A stretch of DNA of 64,000 nt, taken from positions 2,065,501-2,129,500 of the forward strand of contig NZ_CP067169.1 of assembly GCF_028553885.1 (NCBI RefSeq), read 5' to 3'. The notes under the pieces are model-generated. The model had not been told where the DNA came from, did no database searches, and worked only from the letters and a program-made list of their open reading frames with translations. This DNA comes from Paracoccus aestuarii (lineage in GTDB: Bacteria > Pseudomonadota > Alphaproteobacteria > Rhodobacterales > Rhodobacteraceae). The number at the start of each line of letters is the position of its first letter. Position 1 is the stretch's first letter. The translations under genes and the position numbers were made by a program. Of the stretch, positions 30,092 through 38,670 are shown in pieces.

Positions 30092-31108
30092 TCAGCGCAG
30101 TCCCGCCGCCCCGAAGAGCGCGCGGATATCGGCCTCGGGGCGCGGGCCGACATGGCCGATCACCTCGGATGCGGCCACGCAGCCCATGCGCCCCGCCACG
30201 TCCAGCGGCCGCCCGCAGGCCAGGCCATAGATCAGCCCGGCGGCGAACTGATCCCCGGCCCCGGTCGCATCGACCGGCACGACGCGGCGGACGGGAACCT
30301 CGACCCGCTCGCCCTGGCGGATCAGGATGGCATCATCGCCCGACCGGGTGCAGATCACCGTGCCGCAATCGGCCACGGCCTGGCGCAGCGCCTCCTCCAG
30401 GTCCTCCACCTGATAGAGCGCCTGCCATTCATGAACATTGCCGATCACGTAATCCATCGGCCCCGCGACCAGTTGGCGGAAATCGGCGCGGTGTCGGTCC
30501 ACGCAGAACGGGTCCGACAGCGCGATCCCCACCTGTCCGCCCGCCGCGTGACAGCATTCCGCGGCCTTCAGGAACGCGGCCTTGCCCTTGTCCTTGTCGA
30601 ACAGATAGCCTTCGAGAAACAGCCAGCCCGCGCCGTCGAAGACCGCCGGGTCCACGTCATCCGGCCCCAGCTCGGCCGAGATGCCCAGATAGGTGTTCAT
30701 CGACCGCTCGCCATCGGGCGTCACGAAGATGATCGTGCGCGAGCTGGGCAGGTCCACCCCCGCCCGCGGCGCGTTGACGAAGCGGGTGCCCGCATCCTCG
30801 GTCTGCCGGGCATAGAGCCGGCCGATCTCATCATCCGCGACCAGCCCGATGAAGGCGGTGCGCAGGCCCAGCCCGCCGATCCCGGCCAAGGTGTTGGCGA
30901 CGCTGCCGCCCGCGACCATGCGCGCCTGGTCGCGGCGCGTGGAATGGTCGTCGGCCTGCGCGGCCATCAGGAATTCCGACCGTTCGCGTTCCACCAGTTG
31001 CATGATGCCCTTGGTGATGCACAGATCGGCCAGGCGCGCCTCTTCGGTGGGGGCGATGATGTCCATCACGGCATTGCCGATGCCGATCACATAGGGCGTG
31101 GTGTTCAT
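30092..31108 (-). CDS. PfkB-family kinase (adenosine kinase-like)
   Basis: Ribokinase-fold kinase of 338 residues. The N-terminal GIGNAVMDIIAP and the GGSVANTLAGIGGLG motif bind the sugar. DATGAGDQFAAG (about 280-291) is the PfkB signature with Asp286 as the base. The length and the GGSVANT motif fit adenosine/inosine-type kinases of alphaproteobacteria, but fructokinase activity is not excluded. It overlaps nth by ATGA at 31105-31108. Confidence 0.85.
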   Translation of the reverse strand: MNTTPYVIGIGNAVMDIIAPTEEARLADLCITKGIMQLVERERSEFLMAAQADDHSTRRDQARMVAGGSVANTLAGIGGLGLRTAFIGLVADDEIGRLYARQTEDAGTRFVNAPRAGVDLPSSRTIIFVTPDGERSMNTYLGISAELGPDDVDPAVFDGAGWLFLEGYLFDKDKGKAAFLKAAECCHAAGGQVGIALSDPFCVDRHRADFRQLVAGPMDYVIGNVHEWQALYQVEDLEEALRQAVADCGTVICTRSGDDAILIRQGERVEVPVRRVVPVDATGAGDQFAAGLIYGLACGRPLDVAGRMGCVAASEVIGHVGPRPEADIRALFGAAGLR

Positions 31109-31767
31109 TCTGTCTTGTCCTCGAAGGGGCACAGGTCGCGGATCGGGCAGATCGCGCAGCGCGGCCGCCGCGCCTGGCAGATGTAGCGGCCATGCAGGAT
31201 CAGCCAGTGATGCGCATGGGCCTGGAAACGGGCGGGAACATGGTCCTCGATGGCGCGCTCGACCGCGTCCACGTCGCGGCCGGGGGCGATGCGGGTGCGG
31301 TTGCCGACGCGGAAGATATGCGTGTCCACCGCCTGTGCGGGATGGCCGAAGGCGCAGGACAGGACCACATTCGCGGTCTTGCGCCCCACGCCGGGCAGCG
31401 ACATCAGGGCTGCGCGGCTGTCGGGCACCTGGCCGCCGTAATCCTCGACCAGGATGCGCGACAGCGCGATCACGTTCTTCGCCTTCTGGCGATAGAGGCC
31501 GATGGTGCGGACATGCTCGGTCACCCCCTCCAGCCCCAAGGCCAGCATCGCCTCGGGCGTCGATGCCGCGGCAAAGAGGCCCCGCGTCGCCTTGTTCACC
31601 CCCACATCGGTGGCCTGCGCCGACAGGGCGACGGCCACGACCAGCGTGAAGGGGTTCACGAATTCCAGCTCGGTCTGGGGGGCGGGATTGGCCGCGCTGA
31701 GGCGGGCGAAGATCGCCACCTGGTCGGCAAAGGGCAATGCGGCGGGCAGTCGTCTCGGGGCGGCCAT
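31105..31767 (-). CDS. nth: Endonuclease III
   Basis: DNA glycosylase/AP lyase of 220 residues that removes oxidised pyrimidines. The helix-hairpin-helix LPGVGRKTANV holds catalytic Lys130; Asp148 lies in VDTHIFRV. A 4Fe-4S cluster is bound by Cys197, Cys204, Cys207 and Cys213 with C-x6-C-x2-C-x5-C spacing. The ATG at 31767 is supported by normal family length. It is the upstream gene of a two-gene unit with the PfkB kinase. Confidence 0.96.
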   Translation of the reverse strand: MAAPRRLPAALPFADQVAIFARLSAANPAPQTELEFVNPFTLVVAVALSAQATDVGVNKATRGLFAAASTPEAMLALGLEGVTEHVRTIGLYRQKAKNVIALSRILVEDYGGQVPDSRAALMSLPGVGRKTANVVLSCAFGHPAQAVDTHIFRVGNRTRIAPGRDVDAVERAIEDHVPARFQAHAHHWLILHGRYICQARRPRCAICPIRDLCPFEDKTE

Positions 31768-32011
31768 GCCCGCTTGTCGCCCCGCGCGCCCGGCAATGCA
31801 AGGACAAGGTCGCGCCCGCCCGCCATGCCGGGTTTGTGACGCCTTTCCAGTGGCCTCCACGAAACAGTGACTTCCCTTCCGGGCGGAACTGCGACAGCTT
31901 GCCACGCGTTGAGGGCGCATCGCCGGAATCGGCCCGCGGGCCGCCCGGATACGCCACAGGCAGAATTGGCGCGGCGGAGATCCGCCCGCCCGACCTCGGA
32001 AAGGGACAATC

Positions 32012-32665
32012 ATGAACCTCCGCAAGACCTCGATCCTGGCCGTCTGCGGCCTGACCCTGCTGGGCGCCTGCGCCCCGGCGATGACCGATCCCGGCGATCC
32101 GGGCATGAGCCGCACGGCTCAGGGCGCGCTGGCCGGTGCCGCGGTCGGCGCCGCGGTCCGCGGCGTACGCGACGGCGACAGCCGCTCGGCGGCGCGCGGC
32201 GCCGTGGTGGGTGCCGCGGCCGGTGCCATCGCGGGCAACATCCTGGACCGCCAGGCCCAGGCTCTGCAGCAGTCGATCAGCAACCCCAATGTCCAGATCG
32301 TGAACCATGGCAGCTATCTGCAGGTGGTCATGCCCGATGGCATCCTGTTCGCGACCGGATCGGCCGCCGTCTCCGGCCCGGCCCAGAGCGATCTCTATGC
32401 CGTCGCGCGCAACCTGAACCAGTATCCCAACAGCCGCGTCGAGGTGATCGGCCATACCGACAACACCGGCAGCGCCGCGCTGAACCAGGACCTGTCGCAG
32501 CGCCGCGCCCAGTCCGTGGCGGGCATCCTGGCCGCCGCCGGCGTCGCCCAGAACCGCCTGGCCGCGACCGGCCGCGGCTTCAACCAGCCCGTCGCCTCGA
32601 ACGCGACCGAGGCCGGCCGCGCCCAGAACCGCCGGGTCGAGATCCTGATCCGTCCCACGCAGTAA
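32012..32665 (+). CDS. OmpA-family lipoprotein with glycine zipper
   Basis: A 217-residue outer-membrane lipoprotein. The signal ends LTLLGAC, with Cys20 lipidated. Residues about 38-75 form an Ala/Gly-rich glycine-zipper segment (GALAGAAVGAAV, GAAAGAIAG). The C-terminal OmpA domain (about 105-217) carries VEVIGHTDNTGS and RRAQSVAGIL, the peptidoglycan-binding pattern. GGAAAGGGA lies ahead of the ATG. It has its own terminator 10 bases after the stop, so it is a single-gene unit. A 244-base gap upstream probably holds its promoter; I could not assign boxes. Confidence 0.92.
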   Translation: MNLRKTSILAVCGLTLLGACAPAMTDPGDPGMSRTAQGALAGAAVGAAVRGVRDGDSRSAARGAVVGAAAGAIAGNILDRQAQALQQSISNPNVQIVNHGSYLQVVMPDGILFATGSAAVSGPAQSDLYAVARNLNQYPNSRVEVIGHTDNTGSAALNQDLSQRRAQSVAGILAAAGVAQNRLAATGRGFNQPVASNATEAGRAQNRRVEILIRPTQ

Positions 32666-32675
32666 GCCCCTGATC

Positions 32676-32703
32676 GGGCCGGGCCATCACGCCCGGCCCT
32701 TTC
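32676..32703 (+). terminator. Hairpin terminator after the OmpA lipoprotein gene
   Basis: Perfect nine-base arms GGGCCGGGC (32676-32684) and GCCCGGCCC (32691-32699) with loop CATCAC, followed by TTTCG. It starts 10 bases after the stop codon. Confidence 0.85.
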
Positions 32704-32775
32704 GCCCGCCGGGCCTTTCGCCTGCCAGTCCGCGCGCCTAGGATGGGGTGACCCATCCCGACACCGGACCCGACC

Positions 32776-33558
32776 ATGCCCCCCGCCGACAATCCCTTCC
32801 AGCCCATCGACGCCGCCCGGCTGTCCGATGCGGTCGTGGCCCAGATCGAGCTGCTGATCCTGCAGGGCGTGCTGCGCCCCGGCGAAAGGCTGCCCGGCGA
32901 ACGGGACCTGGCCGAGCGTCTGGCCGTCAGCCGCCCGTCCCTTCGCGAGGCCTTGGCCGCGATGCAGGCCGACGGGCTGTTGGTGGCGCGGCCCGGATCG
33001 GGGGTCTTTGTCGCCGATGTGCTGGGTAGCGCCTTTTCGCCCGCGCTGGTGCGGCTGATCGCGCGCCATCCGCAGGCGACCGACGATTATCTGGCCTTCC
33101 GCAAGGATCTGGAGGGGCTGGCCGCCGAACGCGCGGCCACCGCCGCGGGCCGCCCGAATCTGGAGGTGCTGGACCGCATCATCCAGGCGATGCGCCATGC
33201 CCATGCCAGCCCCGACCCCCAGGCCGAGGCCGCGCTGGACGCCGATTTCCACATGGCCATCGTCGAGGCCAGCCACAACCTGATCGCGCTGCACATGATG
33301 CGCGCGATGCAGGACCTGCTGCGCCAGGGGATGCTGTTCAACCGCCCCCGCATCTTTGCCGCGCCGGAGCTGCGCGACCGCCTGCTGGACCAGCACATCG
33401 CCATCAACGACGCGCTGCAGTCGCGCGACGGCCCCGCCGCCCGCGCCGCGCTGGAGGATCACCTGGACCTGGTCGCCCGCACCCTGTCCGCGCAGCGCCG
33501 CGCCGACGATCACGACGCCGTCGCCGCCCTGCGCCTGCGCAACCGGCCCGGCCCTTGA
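32776..33558 (+). CDS. GntR-family regulator, FadR/FCD subfamily
   Basis: Transcriptional regulator of 260 residues. A winged helix-turn-helix occupies about 14-80 (RPGERLPGERDLAERLAVSRPSLREAL). An all-helical FCD ligand domain follows, with metal-type residues in DADFHMAIVEASHN, LDQHIAIND and LEDHLD. Such proteins usually control carboxylate catabolism, for example lactate, glycolate or gluconate. No catabolic gene is adjacent in this window, so the target is unknown. Confidence 0.88.
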   Translation: MPPADNPFQPIDAARLSDAVVAQIELLILQGVLRPGERLPGERDLAERLAVSRPSLREALAAMQADGLLVARPGSGVFVADVLGSAFSPALVRLIARHPQATDDYLAFRKDLEGLAAERAATAAGRPNLEVLDRIIQAMRHAHASPDPQAEAALDADFHMAIVEASHNLIALHMMRAMQDLLRQGMLFNRPRIFAAPELRDRLLDQHIAINDALQSRDGPAARAALEDHLDLVARTLSAQRRADDHDAVAALRLRNRPGP

Positions 33559-33580
33559 TCGACGCTGCCCCGAATAGCGA

Positions 33581-33614
33581 ACGGGCCCCCGATGCGGCTG
33601 CATCGGGGGCCCGT
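33581..33614. terminator. Long perfect hairpin between convergent genes
   Basis: Fifteen-base perfect arms ACGGGCCCCCGATGC (33581-33595) and GCATCGGGGGCCCGT (33600-33614) around GGCT. It lies between the GntR-type gene and the end of the F0 operon and can serve both directions. No T-tract follows on either strand. Confidence 0.8.
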
Positions 33615-33637
33615 CGCGATCACTGTCCGTGATACTG

Positions 33638-34207
33638 TCAGTTCAGGCGACGCGCCACGTCTTCGATGGCGTCGTCGATGCCGGCCGAGCGGTCGCCCGC
33701 ACGGACCTGCTGGGCCAGGATGTCCGCGGCCGCGGCGATCGAGGCCTGGACGGCGCTGTTGCGGATGGCCCGCACGGCGTCGTTCTCGGCGCTGGCGATC
33801 TGGTCCTGGGCCGCCTGGAGGCGACGGTCGATCGACCGGGACAGATCCTCGCGGGCCTTGGCGGCCTGGGCCTCGGCCTCGCGCTTGGCATTGGCCACGA
33901 TCTGGTCGGCCTGGGTCTTGACCTCGCGCGAGCGGCGCTCGTAGCTGGCATAGATCTCCTGCGCTTCCTCGCGCAGGCGACGGGCCTCGTCCAGGTCGTT
34001 GCGGATGCCCTCGGCGCGCTTGTCCAGCAGCCCGCCAATCAGGCCCGGCACCTTGTAATAGACCAGGATGCCGATGAAGCCCAGAAAGGCCAGCAACACG
34101 ATGAAGTCGGTGTTGCGCAGCGAAAAGAAGCCGTAATCCCCGGGGGCGGCTGCGGCGGGACCGGCCAGCAGGGCCAGGCCCATGGCCGAGGCGATCAGGC
34201 GGTTCAT
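33638..34207 (-). CDS. atpF: ATP synthase F0 subunit b
   Basis: Stator subunit of 189 residues, last gene of the F0 operon. It begins with a cleavable-looking signal (about 1-22, ending AGPAAAA) before the membrane helix [17 protein letters not shown] (about 35-51). A long charged coiled coil (about 65-150) reaches the F1 head. The extra N-terminal segment occurs in b subunits of this bacterial group. It overlaps the b' gene by four bases (34204-34207). Confidence 0.93.
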   Translation of the reverse strand: MNRLIASAMGLALLAGPAAAAPGDYGFFSLRNTDFIVLLAFLGFIGILVYYKVPGLIGGLLDKRAEGIRNDLDEARRLREEAQEIYASYERRSREVKTQADQIVANAKREAEAQAAKAREDLSRSIDRRLQAAQDQIASAENDAVRAIRNSAVQASIAAAADILAQQVRAGDRSAGIDDAIEDVARRLN

Positions 34208-34842
34208 TGCATCACCCCTTTCATGCGCCCGTCCAGCGCGTTCCGGATGGCCGCGTCATCGGCTTGACCGCCGAAGCTGCGGACCAGTTCGGCCGTCACG
34301 TCCTGGGCGACCTCGCGCGCGCTGGCATCGGCCGAGGCGCGGATCTCGCGGATGCGGATCTCGGATTCCGCAGTGCGGGCGGCGATTTCGGCATCGGCCT
34401 TGGCGATGGCCTCGTCCAGCTGCGCCTGGATCTCGGCGCGGTTCCGGGCGACGATGGACTGCGCCTCGGCGCGGGCATCGGCCAGGGCCTTGTCATAGGC
34501 AGCCTCGGCCTCGCGGGCCTTCAGCTTGAATTCCTCGGCGGCCATCAGATCGCCGGTGACGGCGCCCTGGCGGTCCGACAGAACGGCCGCGATGCGCGGC
34601 AGGGCCACGCGCGACAGGACCAGGTACAGCACCACCAGCGTGACGACCAGCCAGAAGATCTGGTTGCCGAAGGTGGCGATATCCAGCTGCGGCAGACCCG
34701 CAGCCTCTCCGGCATGGCCCGCTGCATCGACCCCGTAGGTGGTCGCGGCATCGGCGCCGTGGGTCGCGGCATCGTCCACGACGATCGCGCCCTCAGAATG
34801 TTCGACCGCGGTGGTGGCGGCCTCTTGCAACAGGCTGAACAT
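34204..34842 (-). CDS. atpG: ATP synthase F0 subunit b'
   Basis: Second, divergent stator subunit of 212 residues, as found in alphaproteobacteria and chloroplasts. An extended acidic, Ala-rich N-terminus (1-50) precedes the membrane helix [20 protein letters not shown] (about 62-81); a charged coiled coil fills the rest. It pairs with atpF to form a b/b' heterodimer. It follows atpE after 75 bases. The name atpF' or atpX is also used. Confidence 0.9.
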   Translation of the reverse strand: MFSLLQEAATTAVEHSEGAIVVDDAATHGADAATTYGVDAAGHAGEAAGLPQLDIATFGNQIFWLVVTLVVLYLVLSRVALPRIAAVLSDRQGAVTGDLMAAEEFKLKAREAEAAYDKALADARAEAQSIVARNRAEIQAQLDEAIAKADAEIAARTAESEIRIREIRASADASAREVAQDVTAELVRSFGGQADDAAIRNALDGRMKGVMQ

Positions 34843-34917
34843 ATCCTACCCCATGGCCTTGAAAGTCACGATGGGGTGGGGGTCAGGCCCCCACCCCGCC
34901 GCAAGGATGGCCGTGGA

Positions 34918-35154
34918 TCAGACCGCGAACATCAGCAGAAGCGCGACGAGGAACGAGAAGATCCCCAGAGCTTCGGCGAATGCCATGCCGATGAACAGCG
35001 TGGCGGTCTGGCCGGCAGCGGCCGAGGGGTTGCGCAGCGCGCCGGCCAGGAAGTTGCCGGCGACGTTGCCCACGCCCAGGGCTGCGAAGCCCATGCCGAA
35101 CGCGGTCAGGCCGACGCCGATGTACTGGCCCAGTTCTGCGATATCACCAGTCAT
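34918..35154 (-). CDS. atpE: ATP synthase F0 subunit c
   Basis: Proteolipid of 78 residues with two membrane helices joined by the polar loop ALRNPSA. Glu61 in the second helix (FAEALGIF) is the proton-carrying carboxylate, and GVGNVAGNF is the packing motif of helix 1. Several copies form the rotor ring. The frame is open upstream, but the ATG at 35154 gives the normal length. An AAGGAGAC-type ribosome site lies before it. Confidence 0.96.
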   Translation of the reverse strand: MTGDIAELGQYIGVGLTAFGMGFAALGVGNVAGNFLAGALRNPSAAAGQTATLFIGMAFAEALGIFSFLVALLLMFAV

Positions 35155-35233
35155 AATTAGTCTCCTTGCGGTTGGTAGTTTGGCGATCTTGGTGGATGCG
35201 ACCCCATCGGGGGCCGCGCGGGGGCCGCAGCCG

Positions 35234-35989
35234 TCAGTGCGACGGGTGCAGCGCATCCTTGAGATAGACGCAGGTCAGGATGGTGAACACATAGGCCTGC
35301 ACGAAGGCGACCAGCACCTCGAAGGCATACATGCCGATGACCGCGACGATGGCGACGGGGGCGACGGCGGCGATGGCCGCGAAGCCTGCGAAAACCTTGA
35401 TGACCGCGTGGCCGGCGATCATGTTGCCCGCCAGACGAATGGAAAGCGACAGCGGACGCACGAAGTAGCTGATGACCTCGATCACGGCCAGGATCGGACG
35501 CACGGCCAGGGGCGCCGAGCGCACCCAGAACAGGTCCAGGAAATGCGCGCCGTTCTTGATGAAGCCGATCGCGGTGACGCCCACAAAGACCATCATCGCC
35601 AGCACGCCGGTCACGGCGATATGCGAGGTCACGGTGAAAGCCATCGGCACCAGGCCCAGCAGGTTCGCGAAGACCACGAACATGAACAGCGTCAGCACAT
35701 AGGGGAAATAGCGCAGCCCGTCCTTGCCGGCGATGTCCTCGATCATCTTGTGGACCAGGCCATAGGCCATCTCGGCCACGGACTGGGCGCGGTTCGGCAC
35801 GATGGCGCGGCCGCGGGTGCCCAGCACCAGCAGCGCGATCGCGGCCAGCGCCGTCAGGGCCAGCCACAGCGTCACGTTCGTGGGGGTGTACCAGCTGACG
35901 GCACCGTCACCGAACAGCGGCCGGACCACGAACTGGTCCATCGGATGGAATTCAAGGCCGCCGCCAGTCGCTTCCGTCGCCACGATCAA
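35234..35989 (-). CDS. atpB: ATP synthase F0 subunit a
   Basis: Proton-channel subunit of 251 residues with about six membrane helices. [14 protein letters not shown] holds the essential Arg next to the c ring, and the last helix reads [22 protein letters not shown]. The N-terminal [14 protein letters not shown] segment is typical. It overlaps atpI by ATGA (35986-35989). Confidence 0.96.
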   Translation of the reverse strand: MIVATEATGGGLEFHPMDQFVVRPLFGDGAVSWYTPTNVTLWLALTALAAIALLVLGTRGRAIVPNRAQSVAEMAYGLVHKMIEDIAGKDGLRYFPYVLTLFMFVVFANLLGLVPMAFTVTSHIAVTGVLAMMVFVGVTAIGFIKNGAHFLDLFWVRSAPLAVRPILAVIEVISYFVRPLSLSIRLAGNMIAGHAVIKVFAGFAAIAAVAPVAIVAVIGMYAFEVLVAFVQAYVFTILTCVYLKDALHPSH

Positions 35990-36333
35990 TCCCTCTCGTC
36001 ACTGCCCGGCGCGGGGCCGGATTTCCTGTCAAGCTCGGCCGCGGTGCGCATCATCGACTTGATGCCGGCCGCGAGGCCGAGGAATAAGAAGATGACCATC
36101 AGCAGCGGGTTCGTACCCAGCAGATAGTCCAGACCGTAACCGACCGCGAAACCCAGCCCCAGGCCGGTCACAAGCTCGATCACCATCCGCCAGGCAAGGT
36201 TCGCCTGTTCGTATTTGCCCATCGGGCCGGGGCCCTGGGGTTTCGGGGTCAGGCGGGCCAGCTTTTCCTCCAGCGCGCGCAGCCGGTCGGCATCCGCCGC
36301 CCTGTCCGCATCGCCCCGGGGTCTGTCGGCCAT
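35986..36333 (-). CDS. atpI: AtpI-family F0 assembly protein
   Basis: A 115-residue protein that starts the F0 operon. A charged N-terminus with [14 protein letters not shown] is followed by two membrane helices ([23 protein letters not shown] and [19 protein letters not shown]). Such proteins aid c-ring assembly or act in ion supply to the synthase. The ATG at 36333 has GGGGGC upstream; an ATG six codons earlier (36351) is possible but lacks a ribosome site. The F1 genes are not in the window, the split arrangement usual in Rhodobacterales. Confidence 0.88.
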   Translation of the reverse strand: MADRPRGDADRAADADRLRALEEKLARLTPKPQGPGPMGKYEQANLAWRMVIELVTGLGLGFAVGYGLDYLLGTNPLLMVIFLFLGLAAGIKSMMRTAAELDRKSGPAPGSDERD

Positions 36334-36489
36334 TCTGTCTGCCCCCGTCATCGTTGGGCGCTGTCTAGGGGCAGACGCCCCCCAAGTCAAGCAACTGAGA
36401 GGATCGTGCAACCCTTTGACCATGCGCGGTATTTTTGCGCGGACGCCGCGGGGCGCGGTCTTGCAATCCCCGACCGGGCGGGCCATCAT

Positions 36490-36505
36490 TCAACCGCCCG
36501 GTTGA
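36490..36505. promoter_or_regulatory. Dyad operator candidate upstream of the ArsR-type gene
   Basis: Perfect seven-base arms TCAACCG and CGGTTGA separated by CC, 26 bases before the regulator's ATG. Its position between the divergent F0 and pseudouridine units and its symmetry fit an ArsR-type operator for autoregulation. No experimental motif is known to me for this regulator. Confidence 0.55.
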
Positions 36506-36531
36506 CCGACACCCCTGCGGACAGGACCAGA

Positions 36532-36876
36532 ATGACCCCCGAACGGCTGGATCTGATCTTTGCGGCGCTGGCCGACCAGACGCGCAGGCGGGTGCTGTCC
36601 ATGCTGCTGGAGGACGACATGGCCGTCAGCGACGTGGCCCAGCCCTTCGCCATCAGCCTGGCGGCCGTGTCCAAGCATCTGGCGGTGCTTGCAGCCGCCG
36701 GCCTGATCCGGCAAGAGCGGCGCGGCCGGATCACCTGGTGCAAGCTGGACCCTGACGGGATGCGCGCGGCCTCGATCTGGATGCAGGGCTTCGGGCAGTT
36801 CGACCCGGTGGACCTGGACGATTTCGAACGGTTCCTGGAAACCGAACTGAGAGGCGACGATGACACCAGCTCCTGA
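36532..36876 (+). CDS. ArsR-family transcriptional regulator
   Basis: A 114-residue winged-helix protein. LADQTRRRVLSMLL (about 11-24) and VSDVAQPFAISLAAVSKHLAVLAAAGLI (about 32-60) give the helix-turn-helix; GRITWCKLDP is the wing. There is no metal-binding Cys pair, so it belongs to the non-metal branch. It overlaps psuK by 17 bases and probably controls psuKG and itself through the dyad at 36490-36505. Confidence 0.88.
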   Translation: MTPERLDLIFAALADQTRRRVLSMLLEDDMAVSDVAQPFAISLAAVSKHLAVLAAAGLIRQERRGRITWCKLDPDGMRAASIWMQGFGQFDPVDLDDFERFLETELRGDDDTSS

Positions 36877-37738
36877 CATCCTGTGCATCGGGGCCATGCT
36901 GTGGGACGTGATCGGCCGCGCGCCGCGCCGCATGGCGCCGGGCGCCGACGTGCCGGGCCGCATCCGCCACCTGCCGGGCGGCGTGGCGCTGAACGTGGCC
37001 GTGGCGCTGGCGCGGTGGGGGCTGGTCCCGTCGGTCCTGTCGGCCGTGGGCCGCGATGCCGAGGGCGAGGCGCTGATCGCCGAGGCGCATCGCTTCGGCG
37101 TGCGCACCGATCTGCTGTGCCGCGATGCGGGCCTGCCGACCGATTGCTACATGGCCATCGAGGACAGCGAGGGGCTGATCGCCGCCATCGCCGACGCGCT
37201 GAGCCTGGAACTGGCGGGTGCGGCCATCCTGGCGCCCCTGGACATGATGCCCGAATGGTCCGGGCCGGTCGTGCTGGACGGCAACCTGACCGAGGATCTG
37301 CTGGCCTCGATCGCGCGGGATGCGCGGCTGGCCCGCGCCGATCTGCGCGTGGTGCCCGCCAGCCCCGGCAAGGCCGAGCGCCTTGAGCCGCTGATCGCGG
37401 CGCGGCGCGGCTGCTTCTACCTGAACCGGCTGGAGGCCGAGATCCTGGCCGGGCGCGCCTGCAGCGATGCCGCCCAGGCCGCCGAGGCGGTCGTGGCGCG
37501 CGGCGCGGCCCGTGTGCTGGTCACCGACGGCCCCCACCCCGCCGCCGAGGCGATGGCGGGCCAGCCCACCCTGACCCATCAGCCCCCCGCCGTCACCGTG
37601 GCCCGCGTCACCGGCGCGGGCGACTGCTTCCTGGCCGCCCATCTGGCCGCCGAGTTGAAGGAAATGCCGCGCGATGCGGCGCTGCGCCAGGCCGTCCGGG
37701 CCTCGGCCGCGCATGTCTCTGGAAAGGACGTCCCGTGA
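36860..37738 (+). CDS. psuK: Pseudouridine kinase (PfkB family)
   Basis: Ribokinase-fold kinase of 292 residues. The N-terminal DILCIGAMLWDVIG and LPGGVALNVAVALARWG bind the nucleoside; ARVTGAGDCFLAAH (about 247-260) holds the catalytic Asp. The role follows from its tight coupling to psuG (ATG/stop overlap at 37735-37738): PsuK makes pseudouridine 5'-phosphate, which PsuG splits. No transporter gene (psuT) is nearby, so the substrate may come from internal RNA turnover or another carrier. Confidence 0.88.
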   Translation: MTPAPDILCIGAMLWDVIGRAPRRMAPGADVPGRIRHLPGGVALNVAVALARWGLVPSVLSAVGRDAEGEALIAEAHRFGVRTDLLCRDAGLPTDCYMAIEDSEGLIAAIADALSLELAGAAILAPLDMMPEWSGPVVLDGNLTEDLLASIARDARLARADLRVVPASPGKAERLEPLIAARRGCFYLNRLEAEILAGRACSDAAQAAEAVVARGAARVLVTDGPHPAAEAMAGQPTLTHQPPAVTVARVTGAGDCFLAAHLAAELKEMPRDAALRQAVRASAAHVSGKDVP

Positions 37739-38670
37739 CCCACTCCGCCCCCCTCACCTTCGCCCCCGAGGTCCGCGACGCGCTGGATCGCGGTCTGCCG
37801 GTCGTGGCGCTGGAATCGACCATCATCACCCATGGCATGCCCTGGCCCCAGAACCTGGAGATGGCCGAAAAGGTCGAGGCCACCATCCGCGAGGGCGGCG
37901 CCGTCCCCGCGACCATCGCCGTCATGGGCGGCCGGATCCATATCGGCCTGACGCCCGAGGCGCTGCGCGCCCTGGCCCAGACCCCGCCCGCGGCGGCGAT
38001 GAAGCTGAGCCGCGCCGACCTGGCCGTCTGCATCGCCAACGGCCGCACCGGGGCCACCACGGTGGCGGCCACGATGATCTGCGCCCATCTGGCGGGCATC
38101 CGCGTCTTTGCCACCGGCGGCATCGGCGGCGTGCATCGCGGGGCCGAGGACAGCTTCGACATCTCGGCCGACCTGCAGGAACTGGCCCAGACCCCGGTGA
38201 CGGTGGTCGCGGCGGGCGCCAAGGCAATCCTGGACCTGCCCAAGACCTGGGAGGTGCTGGAGACCTTGGGCGTGCCCGTCATCGCTTATGGCCAGGACGA
38301 GCTGCCGGCCTTCTGGTCGCGCGCCTCGGGCATCAAGGCGCCCTTGCGCATGGACAGCCCCGACCAGATCGCCGCCGCCGCCGCCATGCGCGCAGCCTTG
38401 GGCCTCAAGGGCGGCCAGCTGGTCGCCAACCCCATCCCCGAGGATGCCGAGATCCCGCAGGACCGGATCATGCCGGTGATCGAACAGGCCCTGTCCGAGG
38501 CCGCGGCCCAAGGCATCGCCGCCAAGGCGGTGACGCCCTTCCTGCTGGGCCGCATCTTCGAGCTGACCGAGGGCCGGTCGCTGGACAGCAACATCGCGCT
38601 GGTCCTGAACAATGCGCGGCTGGCGGCCCGGATCGCGGCGGCGATGACGACGGCGATCGCGGCGGCCTAA
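37735..38670 (+). CDS. psuG: Pseudouridine-5'-phosphate glycosidase
   Basis: Enzyme of 311 residues that breaks the C-C bond of pseudouridine 5'-phosphate to uracil and ribose 5-phosphate. Family landmarks are strong: VVALESTIITHGMPWPQN with Glu27, KLSRADL with Lys90, GGIGGVHRG and FDISADLQEL with Asp142/Asp146, and GAKAILDL with Lys163. The Mn site and catalytic lysine are therefore intact. Its TAA shares bases with the stop of the convergent patatin gene (CTAA, 38667-38670). Confidence 0.96.
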   Translation: MTHSAPLTFAPEVRDALDRGLPVVALESTIITHGMPWPQNLEMAEKVEATIREGGAVPATIAVMGGRIHIGLTPEALRALAQTPPAAAMKLSRADLAVCIANGRTGATTVAATMICAHLAGIRVFATGGIGGVHRGAEDSFDISADLQELAQTPVTVVAAGAKAILDLPKTWEVLETLGVPVIAYGQDELPAFWSRASGIKAPLRMDSPDQIAAAAAMRAALGLKGGQLVANPIPEDAEIPQDRIMPVIEQALSEAAAQGIAAKAVTPFLLGRIFELTEGRSLDSNIALVLNNARLAARIAAAMTTAIAAA

